In this document: piece by piece, positions 11,720 to 21,638 of the stretch
How positions within the stretch are numbered: the stretch's first letter is position 1
Layout: each line of letters starts with the position of its first letter
NCBI GenBank assembly: GCA_024220525.1
Contig: JAMYWO010000185.1
Span: 1 to 38,553 of the forward strand
Source: Cochliopodium minus
Lineage: Eukaryota > Discosea > Himatismenida > Cochliopodiidae
Length of the DNA: 38,553 bases
Direction: 5' to 3'
The notes under the pieces: model-generated
Database searches by the model: none
Told to the model about the DNA's origin: nothing
Seen by the model: only the letters and a program-made list of their open reading frames with translations
Program-made: the position numbers and the translations under genes

Positions 11720-12819
11720 ATGGGGAATAAGCAATTAACAAAAAAATCGTGAGTTATTTTATAAATCTTTGTTTTTCCAAAATTAACAAACCTGTTATTT
11801 AAAAGGAAAGATTCTCAAAAAGAGAAATCTGAACTCGACATTACTCCTTTGACAGAATTAGAAAGACAATATATCATAGGGAAAGTGAATATTTGTACAG
11901 GAAAAGGATATGCGGCCAATATGGCTTTTAATTTGATGTAAAATTTTCCTTTAAGGATATAAGGATGAGATTCATTCTATAGTGTCAATTTACAACTATC
12001 CATTCAACGAAATCATAATAAATCTCCTTTTATACTCTTTTATTTACTTACAGATCGAAATCTCCAAGGGATGGGGGAATCTCCTCTATCACTTTTCATA
12101 CATATTCTGGATTTTATGAAGTAGAATGGGTTGCTTTCACATTGGAGAATTTAGAAATTGAAACAAATTTCAAATATACAGGTGTGATTTAAAATTGAAC
12201 AAAAATTTATTTAAACTATTTTAAATCTTCCCAAACAAAAACATTATCATTTTGTTAGGGATACATGATTTGTCACATCAAATAAAAAAGATCCACCCTG
12301 AAGATCGAAAACTTGATGAATGGTGCGAATTTATTTTAGAAGAGCCCATCCAAATCAAGAAAGGAGAGTATCTTGGTTTTGGGTCCAAAATTCCAAGAAG
12401 CTCCCAAATGTCATATTGCTTCCCAAGTAAAAAAATTTTAATTGCTGTTTTTTTTTTATTCAACATTCGTTTTAATTGTTTTTGAATTAAAAAAATTTTA
12501 AGCACATCTTGACAAAAGTAAAAAAAAAAACAAATTTTTCATTTTTTTATAAATCTCATTAAAAGTTTATCAGGATACCCCAGGCTCATATCTACAATCT
12601 TACTCTGAACTCCCTCGAGTGGGGGAAGATTTTGTTTTTCATTTAGACAGGGGCGTTCTTTGTTACTACTATTCCATGTTGGATCCGAGCATGTGGAATG
12701 AAAAGAACCACAAATTGTTTGGTGAGTTTTTCAAAGTGAGAGTCCCACTTTTGCTATATTTCAAAAAGAAGTTCAAGTTGCCAAGAGTGTTGATCTATCT
12801 GATCATTAGAAATTTATGA
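11720..12819 (+). CDS. unknown protein with N-terminal myristoylation motif
   Basis: Exons 11720-11748, 11806-11937, 12054-12181, 12259-12426 and 12566-12819 give 236 aa. An optional 15-nt exon (12503-12517) keeps the frame and would add five residues (THLDK). The protein starts MGNKQLTKKS, a good N-myristoylation signal. The rest alternates beta-like segments with aromatic and charged residues (GFYEVEWVAFTLENLEIE; PIQIKKGEYLGFGSK; FVFHLDRGVLCYYYSML), suggesting a beta-sandwich of the carbohydrate-binding or jelly-roll sort. I recognise no family. The last residues are basic and hydrophobic and could touch membrane. Exon structure well supported, function unknown. Confidence 0.65.
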
Positions 12820-12892
12820 ATTAAATAATTTTTTTTTTTTGAATATTTATTTTATTAAAACAAAGATCAAAATCAACAAAATTTAATAAAAT

Positions 12893-14050
12893 TCAAATAT
12901 TCGTTTTGGAACAATCTGTTTTGTGTGCTTTCCAATGTTCAACTTGGCAATCTCTCGAACAATAACGAATTTTTTTGCATTTAGCACAATATTTCAGATT
13001 ATCTACACTTTTACAAACAGGACAGTAGTTGATTGTGTCATCCAAATACCCGCTGTACATTTGAGAGATTTTTTCGTCATTTTTTATACACTTTTCTTCC
13101 AATTTACTACTTATTTGTTTTACAACTTTAGGATTGTAAGATGTTCTTTGAAAGATTGAATCCAACATTAATTGTGAAATTTTGTGACCTTTTTTAACTG
13201 CGAGATTAAAATATACAAATGCTGTTCCAAAGTTTTCTTCTAAAGCTTCAAAAAATTACAGATTGAAATGAAAAAAAAAAAAAATTAACAAATGAAATTA
13301 TATTTATTGAAAATATAAGAAGCTTTATATATTTTCTTACCATATTGAAGAGCTATAAGATGGTAACATTCCGATTGAAATTCACTTTCTGTTTTGGAGG
13401 AGAGTTTGAAATAGTGTATGGATTTCTCCTTGTCACCAATTAAAGAATTCAGCACCCCCAATCTATACATTACAAATGGGTGCATTGACTTGTCAGAATG
13501 ATCTGATTGCTTTAAATAGATTTCGAAATATTCAATCGCTGAAAAAAAAAATTTTTTTTATCGAATGTCAATGTGTCATTAATTTTTTTTTTTTTTGACC
13601 TTTTTCATATTTTCCTTCATTTTTTATTGAGTAATGATTTGCGATATGAAAGTATGCTTTTGGATAATTATTCTTGGCCAATTCCATCATCTCCAATCCT
13701 TTCTTCAAATTTTTGAATCCCCATCTATTTTTCCTCTCCTCATCGATGAGATCCATATAGATCATTCCCAATTGAAATGCACAAAAGCTTTTGATTAATT
13801 CAGTAATTCCATCTTGCTTGATTATTTTTTTGCAGTAGGATTTGGCGAGAGGAACATTCTCTTTTTTTTCCAGATAGATTTGGGACATTTTATTCATGGA
13901 GAAGATGTTCCCCATCGAGGCAGATTTCTCAAAAAATTCTATTGCTTTTTCCATTTTTCCTTCCTTTTCAAATAGAATTCCTTTTTTGAAGGAATCAACT
14001 GATCTATTTTCCAACTTTTTGTTGGTGTATCCTTCACTTTCTTTCAACAT
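12893..14050 (-). CDS. TPR/Sel1-repeat protein with C-terminal MYND zinc finger
   Basis: Three exons, 14050-13600, 13538-13341 and 13245-12893, give 333 aa. Helical repeats of TPR/Sel1 type run through residues ~15-250 (KAIEFFEKSASMGN; KAIEYFEIYLKQSD across a splice; KSIHYFKLSSKTES). The C-terminus carries a MYND finger with CPVC, CAKC, YCSRDC and HWKAHKTDC, giving the usual Cys/His ligand set. Family knowledge: MYND fingers bind proline-rich peptides, and TPR-MYND proteins are common, poorly studied adaptors in amoebae. No SET domain is seen, so it is not an SMYD methyltransferase. It converges with the unknown gene to its left. The start has an A-run directly before ATG. Confidence 0.85.
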
Positions 14051-14390
14051 TTTTTTTTAATTCAAAAAGCAATAATCAAGAATTATTTCCAAGAACTGAT
14101 TGAAAAAAATCATTTTTTTGATTAATCTTGGTAATTTTCATACGGTCAAAGACCTCTTGTTGTAAAAATGAAATTTAAATATTTCTCTTTCACAATTTAA
14201 AAAAAAAAAAAAAAAAAGTGAAAGAAATTTCTATCACTTTGATTTATTCGATATATTTAAATTATAGGTGGAACAAATGAAGGAATATTTTCAATATTCA
14301 AACTTATTTGAATAGAATTAAAACAAAAAAAAATATTGTTTTTAAAATTAATATTCATATTGTTTTTTTTTGCAATAAAAAGAATTCCAA
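14051..14390. other. AT-rich divergent intergenic stretch
   Basis: 340 bases between the start of the TPR/MYND gene (minus) and the first supported exon of the RCC1 gene (plus). It holds homopolymer A and T runs. A possible upstream RCC1 exon near 14267-14300 could not be given a consistent frame. No other feature is seen. Confidence 0.4.
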
Positions 14391-14899
14391 ATGAAACAAA
14401 GCTCAACTTCTTGTTTTTCTGACCACAATATTTTCTTGAAAGGTAATTCAAATGAAAAAAATAAAATTATCTATTTATAATATTTAATTTTAATTAAGAA
14501 AATGGAGATGTTTATTCATTTGGAAATAATACTAATGGACAATGTGGAATAGAAAGAACGATTAATGTACAAACACCCACTAAAATAATGAATAATACCA
14601 AAATAAAATCTATTGTCTTGGGTGTTCTTAATTCCTTTTATTTGGAAAGTAATTTTTTTTTTTTTTATTTTTATTTTTTTTTTTAAATTTCATTTTTATG
14701 TTTCAAGATGATGGAAATTTGTATGGATGTGGTAATTTCGTTCATAGGTTTTATTTTTGTTTTCATTTGTTAATTAAAAATTTTTTTTTTAGGGAGGAAT
14801 AATTGTGGACAATTAGGAATAAAAAATAAATTAAAAAATTTAACATTCACATTCATTTCTTCAAATGTCAATCAAATTTGTGCTTCTTATGAAATGACT
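14391..14899 (+). CDS. RCC1-repeat protein, truncated at the N in 14973
   Basis: Exons 14391-14442, 14499-14648, 14708-14731 (24 nt) and 14793 onward join in frame. The translation has two RCC1 blades: ENGDVYSFGNNTNGQCG, then DGNLYGCG and GRNNCGQLG. The second blade leads to ICASYEM, after which the reading runs into T-rich sequence and the N at 14973. The start at 14391 is tentative, because the first residues (CFSDHNIFLK) look like the end of an earlier blade and an upstream exon may exist. Family knowledge: RCC1 propellers serve as Ran exchange factors or as interaction platforms. A full propeller needs about seven blades, so most of the gene lies elsewhere. I found no continuation in this window. 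Confidence 0.7.
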
Positions 14900-14972
14900 T
14901 TTATTTTTTTTATTTTATTCTTATTTTTCTTTTACTTACTTTTCATTTTCATTTTATTCTTTATTATTTGAT

Positions 14973-14973
14973 N
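14973..14973. other. single N, boundary of pieces A and B
   Basis: A lone ambiguous base separates a broken RCC1 gene from a (taaaaaa)n tract that leads into the 3' part of a deubiquitinase gene. The sequences on the two sides do not belong to the same gene, so this N marks a gap or misjoin and not a single unread base. Confidence 0.85.
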
Positions 14974-15002
14974 TAAAAAATAAAAAATAAAAAATAAAAA
15001 AT

Positions 15003-15039
<37 letters not shown>

Positions 15040-15055
15040 AAATAAAAATTGAAAT
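14974..15055. repeat. 7-mer microsatellite at left end of piece B
   Basis: Tandem copies of taaaaaa with slight variation begin right after the N. The same 7-mer tract ends piece C at about 35065-35140. Both tracts lie beside the two halves of one deubiquitinase gene, which supports a true C-to-B junction inside an intron. Confidence 0.9.
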
Positions 15056-15116
15056 TATTAAAAAATAAAAAACAATATAAAATAAAAAATAAAAATATTG
15101 AATTTTATAATAAAAG

Positions 15117-16486
15117 GGGGAAGATCCAGAAAGTTCATCATATACTTCCAAAGCCTCAAAAATAAAAGCGATATCAAACAAGGTGGCGTACAAACCAGGA
15201 GCCAAACAGCCGAAGGGAACGTCGAAAAAAGACTGGAGGAAAGCCAAACAAGAGTACGAGATCGCCCTCTCCAACAAAAAATCCTCCGCTAGGAACACCA
15301 AAAAGGAGGAAAGTGATGAAGAGCCTTCCAAAGGAAAAAAGAACAGTAAAAACAAAAAAAATGCCAAAAATGGGGATTCCAAAAGCAAAAACAAGTATCA
15401 AAAAGGATCCAAAAAAAAAAATGAAAATGAAAATGATGATGAAAATGATGATGAAAATGATGATGATAATGATGAAAATGATGAGAACGAGGATAACGAT
15501 GAGAATGAGATCCATGATGAAAATGATCATGAAAATGATGAAAATAATGATAATGAAGATGAAAATGATGAGGAGGATTATGAATATGATCCTAAGGACT
15601 ACGAAGGAAAAGATGATGAGAAAAAAGTTCAGAGTGATCAATCTCATCAAGATGTTCAAGAGGATAATGATGAAAATGATGATGATAATGAAAAAGATGA
15701 TAAAGAAAATGATGAAGATGAAGATAATGATGAAGATGATGAAAATGATGAAAATGAAAATTCTCCACTAATAAAAACCACTTTTTCCTTTGAGAAAGTG
15801 AAGATCCCGAAAAATGAAAAGGGTGTTTATGACCACCGCAGCTCCAGTTCTTCTTTCATCAAGGAAAACACCAACCAAAGCTCTTTGTTGGGCTGTTTGG
15901 TTGAGTTCACCAACCCAGAGCTCCTTTCTGATGACAATGGCTATATTTGTTCAAAGTGTAATGAACACGTCAAAAAGGGCGATAAAAAGGGTAACTTAAA
16001 TCAAAAAAAACCACAAAAATTTGCTTCAATTAATTTTTATTCTTTTTCAGTGATCACATCTGCCACCAAACAATTTCTCTTCAAAAACCCTCCAAAAGTG
16101 CTTACCCTTCACCTCAAAAGGTTCTCCCAAACATCCGTCGGAACCAAAAAAATCAACAAACACATCTCATTTCCTTTTACATTGGATCTCAATCCCTTTC
16201 TCTCCACCTCCAGCTCCAAATCCAACAACTACCAATTATTTGGTAAAAATTATTTTTTTTTTTTTTAAATTTAATTTTAAAAATTAAAGGTATTGTCGAA
16301 CATTATGGATCTACTTTGAATAGTGGCCATTATGTTGCTTATGTAAGACCATTGTGCCCTCCCAACGACTTTGGCCTCAAGAGAACCAATGACTGGTACT
16401 ACTACTCTGATACCCAAAAGAGACAATCTTCTGCAAGCCAAGTTTCTTCTTGTGAAGCTTATATCTTATTTTATGAACAAGAATAA
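15117..16486 (+). CDS. ubiquitin-specific protease, USP16/45 type, 3' half (His box)
   Basis: Exons 15117-15990, 16051-16242 and 16290-16486 are in frame and end in TAA. A Lys-rich start is followed by a long Asp/Glu/Asn repeat (residues ~100-210 of this part). The second half of the USP finger region follows (YICSKCNEHVKKGDKK), then VLTLHLKRFSQ and NKHISFPFTLDL, the catalytic His box (NSGHYVAYVRP) and the C-terminal SCEAYILFYEQE. The Cys box is absent here and is found at 34710-34760 in piece C. Exon 1 begins at a phase-0 acceptor (AAAAG|GGG), matching the phase-0 donor at 34963. The QQDSHE box and the first finger half are in neither part, so exons are missing. USP16/45 enzymes remove ubiquitin, for example from histone H2A. 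Confidence 0.85.
15415..15765 (+). repeat. Asp/Glu/Asn-coding repeat inside USP gene
   Basis: Imperfect GATGAAAATGAT-type repeats encode about 110 mostly acidic residues in the insertion of the USP catalytic domain. USP16-type enzymes carry a charged, disordered insertion at this place. Long open frames rich in Met/Lys or Ile/Phe over the same bases are products of the repeat. Confidence 0.85.
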
Positions 16487-16603
16487 CTCTAAGAAAGATA
16501 ATTTATTAAAATTTCATTATTTCAAAAGTGAATTGATCTCAAATAAAAAAATTAATTTAAAATTTAAAGTTTTTAATGTTTGAATTCAAATTGAGATTCT
16601 TTT

Positions 16604-17302
16604 TTAATTTGGGATGTATTTATAGAAAAAGCTGGTAAATTCATTCAAGGAAATCTGTCCTGAATTATCAGAATCAATCTCCTTCAATGTAGGCCAAGGC
16701 AAGGTCCATCCACTCTTTTTCTTTGATTAAAAAAATAAAGGAGTTAAATGATAGAAATTACAAATTATAAAGCAAAAACTCGGAGAATTAAAATTATATA
16801 TTCAAATTTTTTTTTTACCAAATGTTCTCCGAATGCATTGTATTCTTGATGATCCAATTTACCGCCTTTATCCTTATCGAAATGTCTAAAATTTAAAACC
16901 AAATTATCGAATCCTCTTTGCCATCTTTTTGTGTGGAAGAAAAAATTAATTATATTTTTAATTTATGCATAAAAAAAATTTATATTTCACCTCTCAGATT
17001 TTTCTTCCATTGGGAATTGTTTGAATCTATCAGTATTTCTCCACCATTCAAAAAACTAAATAAATTTAGGTACATCAAATTGAATATAAGATTATAAATA
17101 AAATTTTATTCACCTCTTCATAAGAAATCTTGCCAGAATTATCCTTATCAATGATTTTCAATGCTTCTTGGATCTCCTTTCCATTCATATAATATCCCAA
17201 GCTGTAGGTCAATTCATTAAATTCATCTGAATCAAGTTGTCCAGAATTATCCTTATCGTATTTTTGGAAGACTCTTTTACTTAATGGAGGTTGTTGGCTC
17301 AT
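16604..17302 (-). CDS. EF-hand calcium-binding protein, four EF-hand positions
   Basis: Exons 17302-17114, 17055-16991, 16885-16819 and 16720-16604 join in frame, giving 145 aa. EF loops are seen at DKDNSGQLDSDEF (~16), DKDNSGKISYEE (~52), DKDKGGKLDHQEY (~88) and DSDNSGQISLNEF (~122). All four keep the acidic first and last positions, so calcium binding is likely. FFEWWRNTDRFKQFP follows the second hand, a motif seen in several protist EF-hand proteins. Length and four hands match calmodulin, but the sequence between hands is not calmodulin-like, so it is best called a calmodulin-like or CBP-type protein. It is divergent from the SCAR gene. The leader has seven A's before ATG. Confidence 0.88.
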
Positions 17303-17589
17303 TTTTTTTAAATTACAATTTTTTTTTTTTGTTCAACAAATGCAAATATTAAGTTGTTTGAACCTTTTAATTGCTTTTTTTATCATCATTTTCAAATTAA
17401 ATGTCAACTTAATCAAGTGTTTATTAGTAAATTAAAGAATAAAATTTCAGGTTTCCAATATTTGAAATTTCCTTTCAATAAACTTTGTGATTAATAAGGA
17501 TTCTATTTGATTTGTGTATGACTAGATCCAAATTTGAGCAAATGGGCATTCTCATTAAAAAATAAAAAAAATTCAGTATTGTATTTTAA
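17303..17589. promoter_or_regulatory. divergent intergenic region, EF-hand / SCAR
   Basis: 287 bp between two divergent start codons, AT-rich, with T-runs next to the EF-hand start. It must carry both promoters. No specific element is identifiable by eye. Confidence 0.4.
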
Positions 17590-19075
17590 ATGTCTTTTCC
17601 AAAGCATTATATCAATCCCCCACAAAATATAACACAAATAGTTTCCCAACCAAAGCAATTGGTATCATTAACATTCCAACAAAATGGTATAAATAAATTC
17701 TCAAACTGAATAAACTGAAAATATTAAATTTAATTGTTAAATTCAATAAAAAATTCAAAATTGTAATATAATTTAACTTATAATCTTAAATATACTTCAT
17801 AACGTAGGACTTGTATCTGCACTTGAACAATTGACTTCCTTCTTCGAATATTCGCATTCGGTGTTCAGCGATCTATTGAAGAGCATAGATGGCTCGTACC
17901 AAAAGATAAATGAATTGAGCAGCAGAATACACAACGTGACTTTGAATCTACCAAATGTAGAATTTAAATTCGAACAGTCCAGTGGAGAAAAAGATTATCT
18001 TCATACATCAATGGTATCGTTCAAACAAGATGTAGGAGAAAAACACAGCATGTTCTCAAAGAATTCAAACAATCCATCAATAGTGAAGAGATACGAAACA
18101 TGTTTCGTGCCACCACCATTGGCTCAATTGGATCCCTACAGAGATCCAGGGGAGGGAAAGAGCTGCTTAAAGTTATACACCAATCCTAACTTCTTTATCG
18201 AGGCATGGATCGCCCAACAGAGGGAGGAGTACGAGCAAAAGAAGGAGAGAATAGCAAAGAGGAAACAGAAAAGAAAGGAGCAACAGGAGCTGAATGAGAG
18301 AAACAAGAAGGTCGAAGTCAAAGAAATGAAACTGAGACGTAACAAGTATCAAGATAATGAGCTCGGTTCTACTTCTAGTAATTCTCAGCAATCCACCACT
18401 CAGAACTACAATAGCACTCCCTTCACTCCTATGGAGCAAAATCAATCTTTCCAGCCTCCTCCTCCTCAAAGCAACTTTAACACTGTCAACTCTTCATCTT
18501 TTCCTCCGCCTCCTCAGTTCAACACTCCACCTCCTCCCAACTTTGGAAATACTCCACCACCTCCTAACTTTGGAAACACTCCTCCACCTCCTCAATTCAA
18601 CACCCCACCTCCTCCTAATTTTGGCAACACCCCACCACCTCCTTCCTTTAATCCACCTCCTACACCCCAGTTCAACACTCCACCTCCTCCCCAATTCAAC
18701 AATGCACCTCCACCTCCTCAGTTTAACAACCCACCTCCTACACCTCAATTCAATAACGCACCTCCACCTCCGCAATTCAATAACACTCCTCCACCTCCTC
18801 AATTCAACAATGCTCCCCCTCCTCCCCAAAACACCTCTAGTTTGGGTTCTGCTTTGCAAGAAGTCTCCACTGGTGGTGGGGGTGGTCTTCTCGATCAAAT
18901 CAGAAATGGAGTTAACTTGAAGAAAAAAGAAACATTACAAGTAGAACAACCAAAATTCGAAATCGTTGAAGATACTTCTGGTTTTAATACCGATTTGATT
19001 GGTAGAGTTCTTGCTGCAAGAAGAGAACAACTGGAAGACAGTTGTGATGACGACGATGATGGATCATGGGAATAA
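17590..19075 (+). CDS. SCAR: SCAR/WAVE actin nucleation-promoting factor
   Basis: Exons 17590-17686 and 17808-19075 give 454 aa. The N-terminal SCAR homology domain is clear: LVSALEQL...SVFSDLLKSIDGSY, then CFVPPPLAQLDPYRDP and LKLYTNPNFFIEAW, which match WAVE proteins. A basic Lys/Arg/Glu helix follows (~130-175). The middle is a polyproline tract with repeated FNTPPPP / FGNTPPPP units (~225-335), the profilin and SH3 binding part. The C-terminus has a WH2 motif (GGLLDQIRNGVNLKK), a short connector (LIGRVLAARREQLEDS) and an acidic tail ending SWE with the Trp needed for Arp2/3. It acts in the WAVE complex downstream of Rac at the leading edge. All parts are present and in frame. Confidence 0.95.
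18495..18830 (+). repeat. polyproline repeat of SCAR
   Basis: About a dozen imperfect 24- to 33-base units coding PPPPxFNT, PPPPxFGN and variants. They explain the long Arg/Trp-rich frame on the opposite strand and the Leu/His-rich frame in register +2, which are not genes. Confidence 0.9.
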
Positions 19076-19341
19076 AGAATATAACAAGTTTTTTTGAACG
19101 AATATACCAATTAAATTTTGAATTTTAAAGTTTTTTCAGTTATGATTAATCGTTCTATTTTTATTACTAAAGTGATATCTTATAAAGATATTGTGATTTA
19201 AACAGTTTCTAATATTTAAAATGTTTTAAAATATATGACATAAATAAGGAAAAATAATTTAATTATCTATATCAATTGAGAGAAAAAAATATTTTATTTT
19301 TTTAATAATTTTAATAGGTTTTCCATCTGTTATACTGGTAT

Positions 19342-20073
19342 TTATTTTCTTACTACTGGAAATAAGAAGACAGTTTCTCTTCCAGTGAGATGTCTATACA
19401 CAGTTCCAAAGACATCAAGCTTATTGGAGAGAGATGCCTTATCTTTTTTATCGAGGTATACTTTGAGAATTCTTTTTCCGTTGAGTTTATGTCTGATTCT
19501 TTTTCCGATAATATCAGATGGGTATACAAGATCATCGAGAACAGCTTCATTAACAGCTTTAACGGTTCTGCTGATTGGTCTTCTTTGAAGTTTTCTTTTA
19601 TTATTTTTTCCTGGTTTTCTGAGGATTCTTCTTTGTGCAATGATGAAAACTGGGGTTCCTCCTAATTTTTTTTCGAGATCTCTGATAACACGTTTTTGGA
19701 TATCTCTCCATCTTTGATGTTGGATAAATGGTACAACAATCAAAATGGCTTCTTTATTTCCTTTGAGAGGGACAGATTTAGCTCTTACAATGTGGAGTCC
19801 ACTCAAGATTTTTCCAAATTGTTCATTTTTGTTGGTTGGACTTTCTTGTAAATCATACAAAGATTGTGCAATATTCAATTCGAGTTCACTAGGAGTTTTT
19901 CCTAATAATTCAAATATGAAAAAAATTTATAATTAAATAATATTGAGCATTATTAATTTCATGATAGAAGATATGAAAGCATATTATTTGATTGTATAAA
20001 TTAAATTTTTTTGTGAATTAATGTCAAAATTACCTTCAGGTTTTTGGATTTTAGATGCAGCAGTAAGACTCAT
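19342..20073 (-). CDS. RPS7: 40S ribosomal protein eS7 (RPS7)
   Basis: Two exons, 20073-20034 and 19901-19342, give about 199 aa. The start MSLTAASKIQKPEGKTPSE is followed by ILIVVPFIQHQRWRDIQ, LEKKLGGTPVFIIAQRRIL, RRPISRTVKAVNEAVLDDL, YPSDIIGKRIRHKL and VYRHLTGRETVFLFP. These are the conserved eS7 blocks, and the length is the usual one. The single intron lies after codon 13, close to the start as often in ribosomal protein genes. It acts in the small subunit. GC content and codon use are somewhat higher than in neighbours, as expected for a highly expressed gene. No oddities. Confidence 0.97.
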
Positions 20074-20363
20074 ATTTGATTCCTCTCTCAAATTACGAAA
20101 TAAATAATTTTTATATTTTTTTTTATTAAATATATTTATCATTATTTTTTTTTGAAAGTAAAATCAATGCACTACTATTTAATACATACGAATAAAAAAA
20201 AAAAATAATAAATTTTAGAATAAAAAAAATTGTTGGATTTATGGAAAAAAAAGAGGATAGATAAGGAAACATATTGTTGAAGGATTTTACAAATATAATT
20301 TAATTATAAGATTTGGATTTGCTATTTTTGATAAATCAAATTTTTTCAATTTTCCTTTTTATT
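20074..20363. other. AT-rich intergenic stretch
   Basis: About 290 bp between the eS7 start and the Rab4 stop, both on the minus strand. It holds A/T homopolymers only and should contain the eS7 promoter and the Rab4 terminator. Confidence 0.4.
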
Positions 20364-21431
20364 TTAACAAGAACAACCACCCTCCTTCTTTTTGGGATCA
20401 TACAAATCACCATCATCATCTTGATTTTTTTTCAAATTTTCGGTGGGGATTTTATTAAGGATGGTCCTTGAACATTTCAAAAAAACTTCTTCAATATTTT
20501 CTCCATTTTTGGCAGATGTTTCCAAAAAGATGAGATTATTATCTTGAGCGAATCTGGTAGCTTCCATAAAGGTCACCTCCCTTTCATCGTCCATATCGCT
20601 TTTATTTCCCACCAAAATAATAACTATATCAGAACTAGCTAAAGTTTTGGCATCATTTAACCAGGTATTGAGATGATTATAGCTATCTCTAGAAGAGATA
20701 TCATAAACTAATAATGCTCCAGCTGCACCACGATAATAACTTCCTTTAATATTTTTTTTTAATAATTAGTTATTTGGAAGAATATGAGATGTTTTGATTT
20801 CATATCAGATGATATATGATTCAAAGCATTTTATTTTACTATATAAACTATTGATTGTATGATTTCACATTAATCAAACTTGATCTCACGAGAGGTTTAA
20901 TCTTTTGTCTTTTTGTTTAATAATAGAAAAAATTTGTTTTTACTTGTGACTGATCTGAATCTTTCTTGTCCTGCAGTATCCCATCTAAAATTTTATTTCA
21001 AATATATTTTAATTTCAACCCTTTTTTGGAAGGAAATAGAATTACATTTGTATTTTGATATCTTGTCCACCTAATTTGACCACTTTGGATCCAAACTCAA
21101 CACCAATGGTATGTGCATTCTCTTCTTTGACTAATTTTTTCAAAAAACGATCAAATTATTAAAAAACAAGCTCAAATGATTGAAATATAGTTTTACATTG
21201 ATCATCTATGAATCCTATTTTGCAGAAAAAGAATATTCGAAAGAAATTTATTTGTTTAAAGAATGAAATTGATTTATTTTTAATGTTTTTACTTGATAAA
21301 ATACAACTCTTCCCCACTCCACTATCTCCTATTATATCAACAAAAATGTAAATCAAAAATTTATAAGTAAACGAGGATTATTATTTACCTATAATGATGA
21401 ATTTGAATAATAGATCGAATGTTTCTGACAT
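20364..21431 (-). CDS. RAB4: Rab4-type small GTPase
   Basis: Six exons join in frame: 21431-21389, 21328-21293, 21214-21197 (18 nt), 21130-21046, 20984-20944 and 20743-20364, giving 200 aa. Motifs: P-loop GDSGVGKSC, switch [52 protein letters not shown] and [12 protein letters not shown]. The Rab4 signature residues around switch I and after NKSD favour Rab4 over Rab2 or Rab14. The C-terminus ends GGCSC, a CXC double-prenylation site. Family knowledge: Rab4 drives fast recycling from early endosomes. All nucleotide-binding residues are intact. Two exons of 36 and 18 nt are unusually small. An A-run precedes ATG. Confidence 0.93.
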
Positions 21432-21638
21432 TTTTTTTTATTTGTATGAGAATGGCCAACAAATTGTTGAGATGTTGAAATCCAATTTTTTTTTTTATTT
21501 TTAAAGTAATCTGTTCAATGAAATAAAGTGATTCAAGTGAAATGATGTAAAAAAAGAACTTAATTTAATCTTTAGGATTTAGATTTGCTTTTTCCAAAAT
21601 GCAATTTGATTTACATTTTCAATGGATCAATAAAAAAA

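Noticed and set aside
15174-15771. Ile/Phe-rich minus-strand frame and Met/Lys-rich plus frame
   Set aside because: Both are other registers of the Asp/Glu/Asn repeat inside the USP gene.
18173-18898. Long Arg/Trp-rich and Leu-rich open frames opposite SCAR
   Set aside because: They mirror the polyproline and basic-helix codons of SCAR and have no start context or splice logic.
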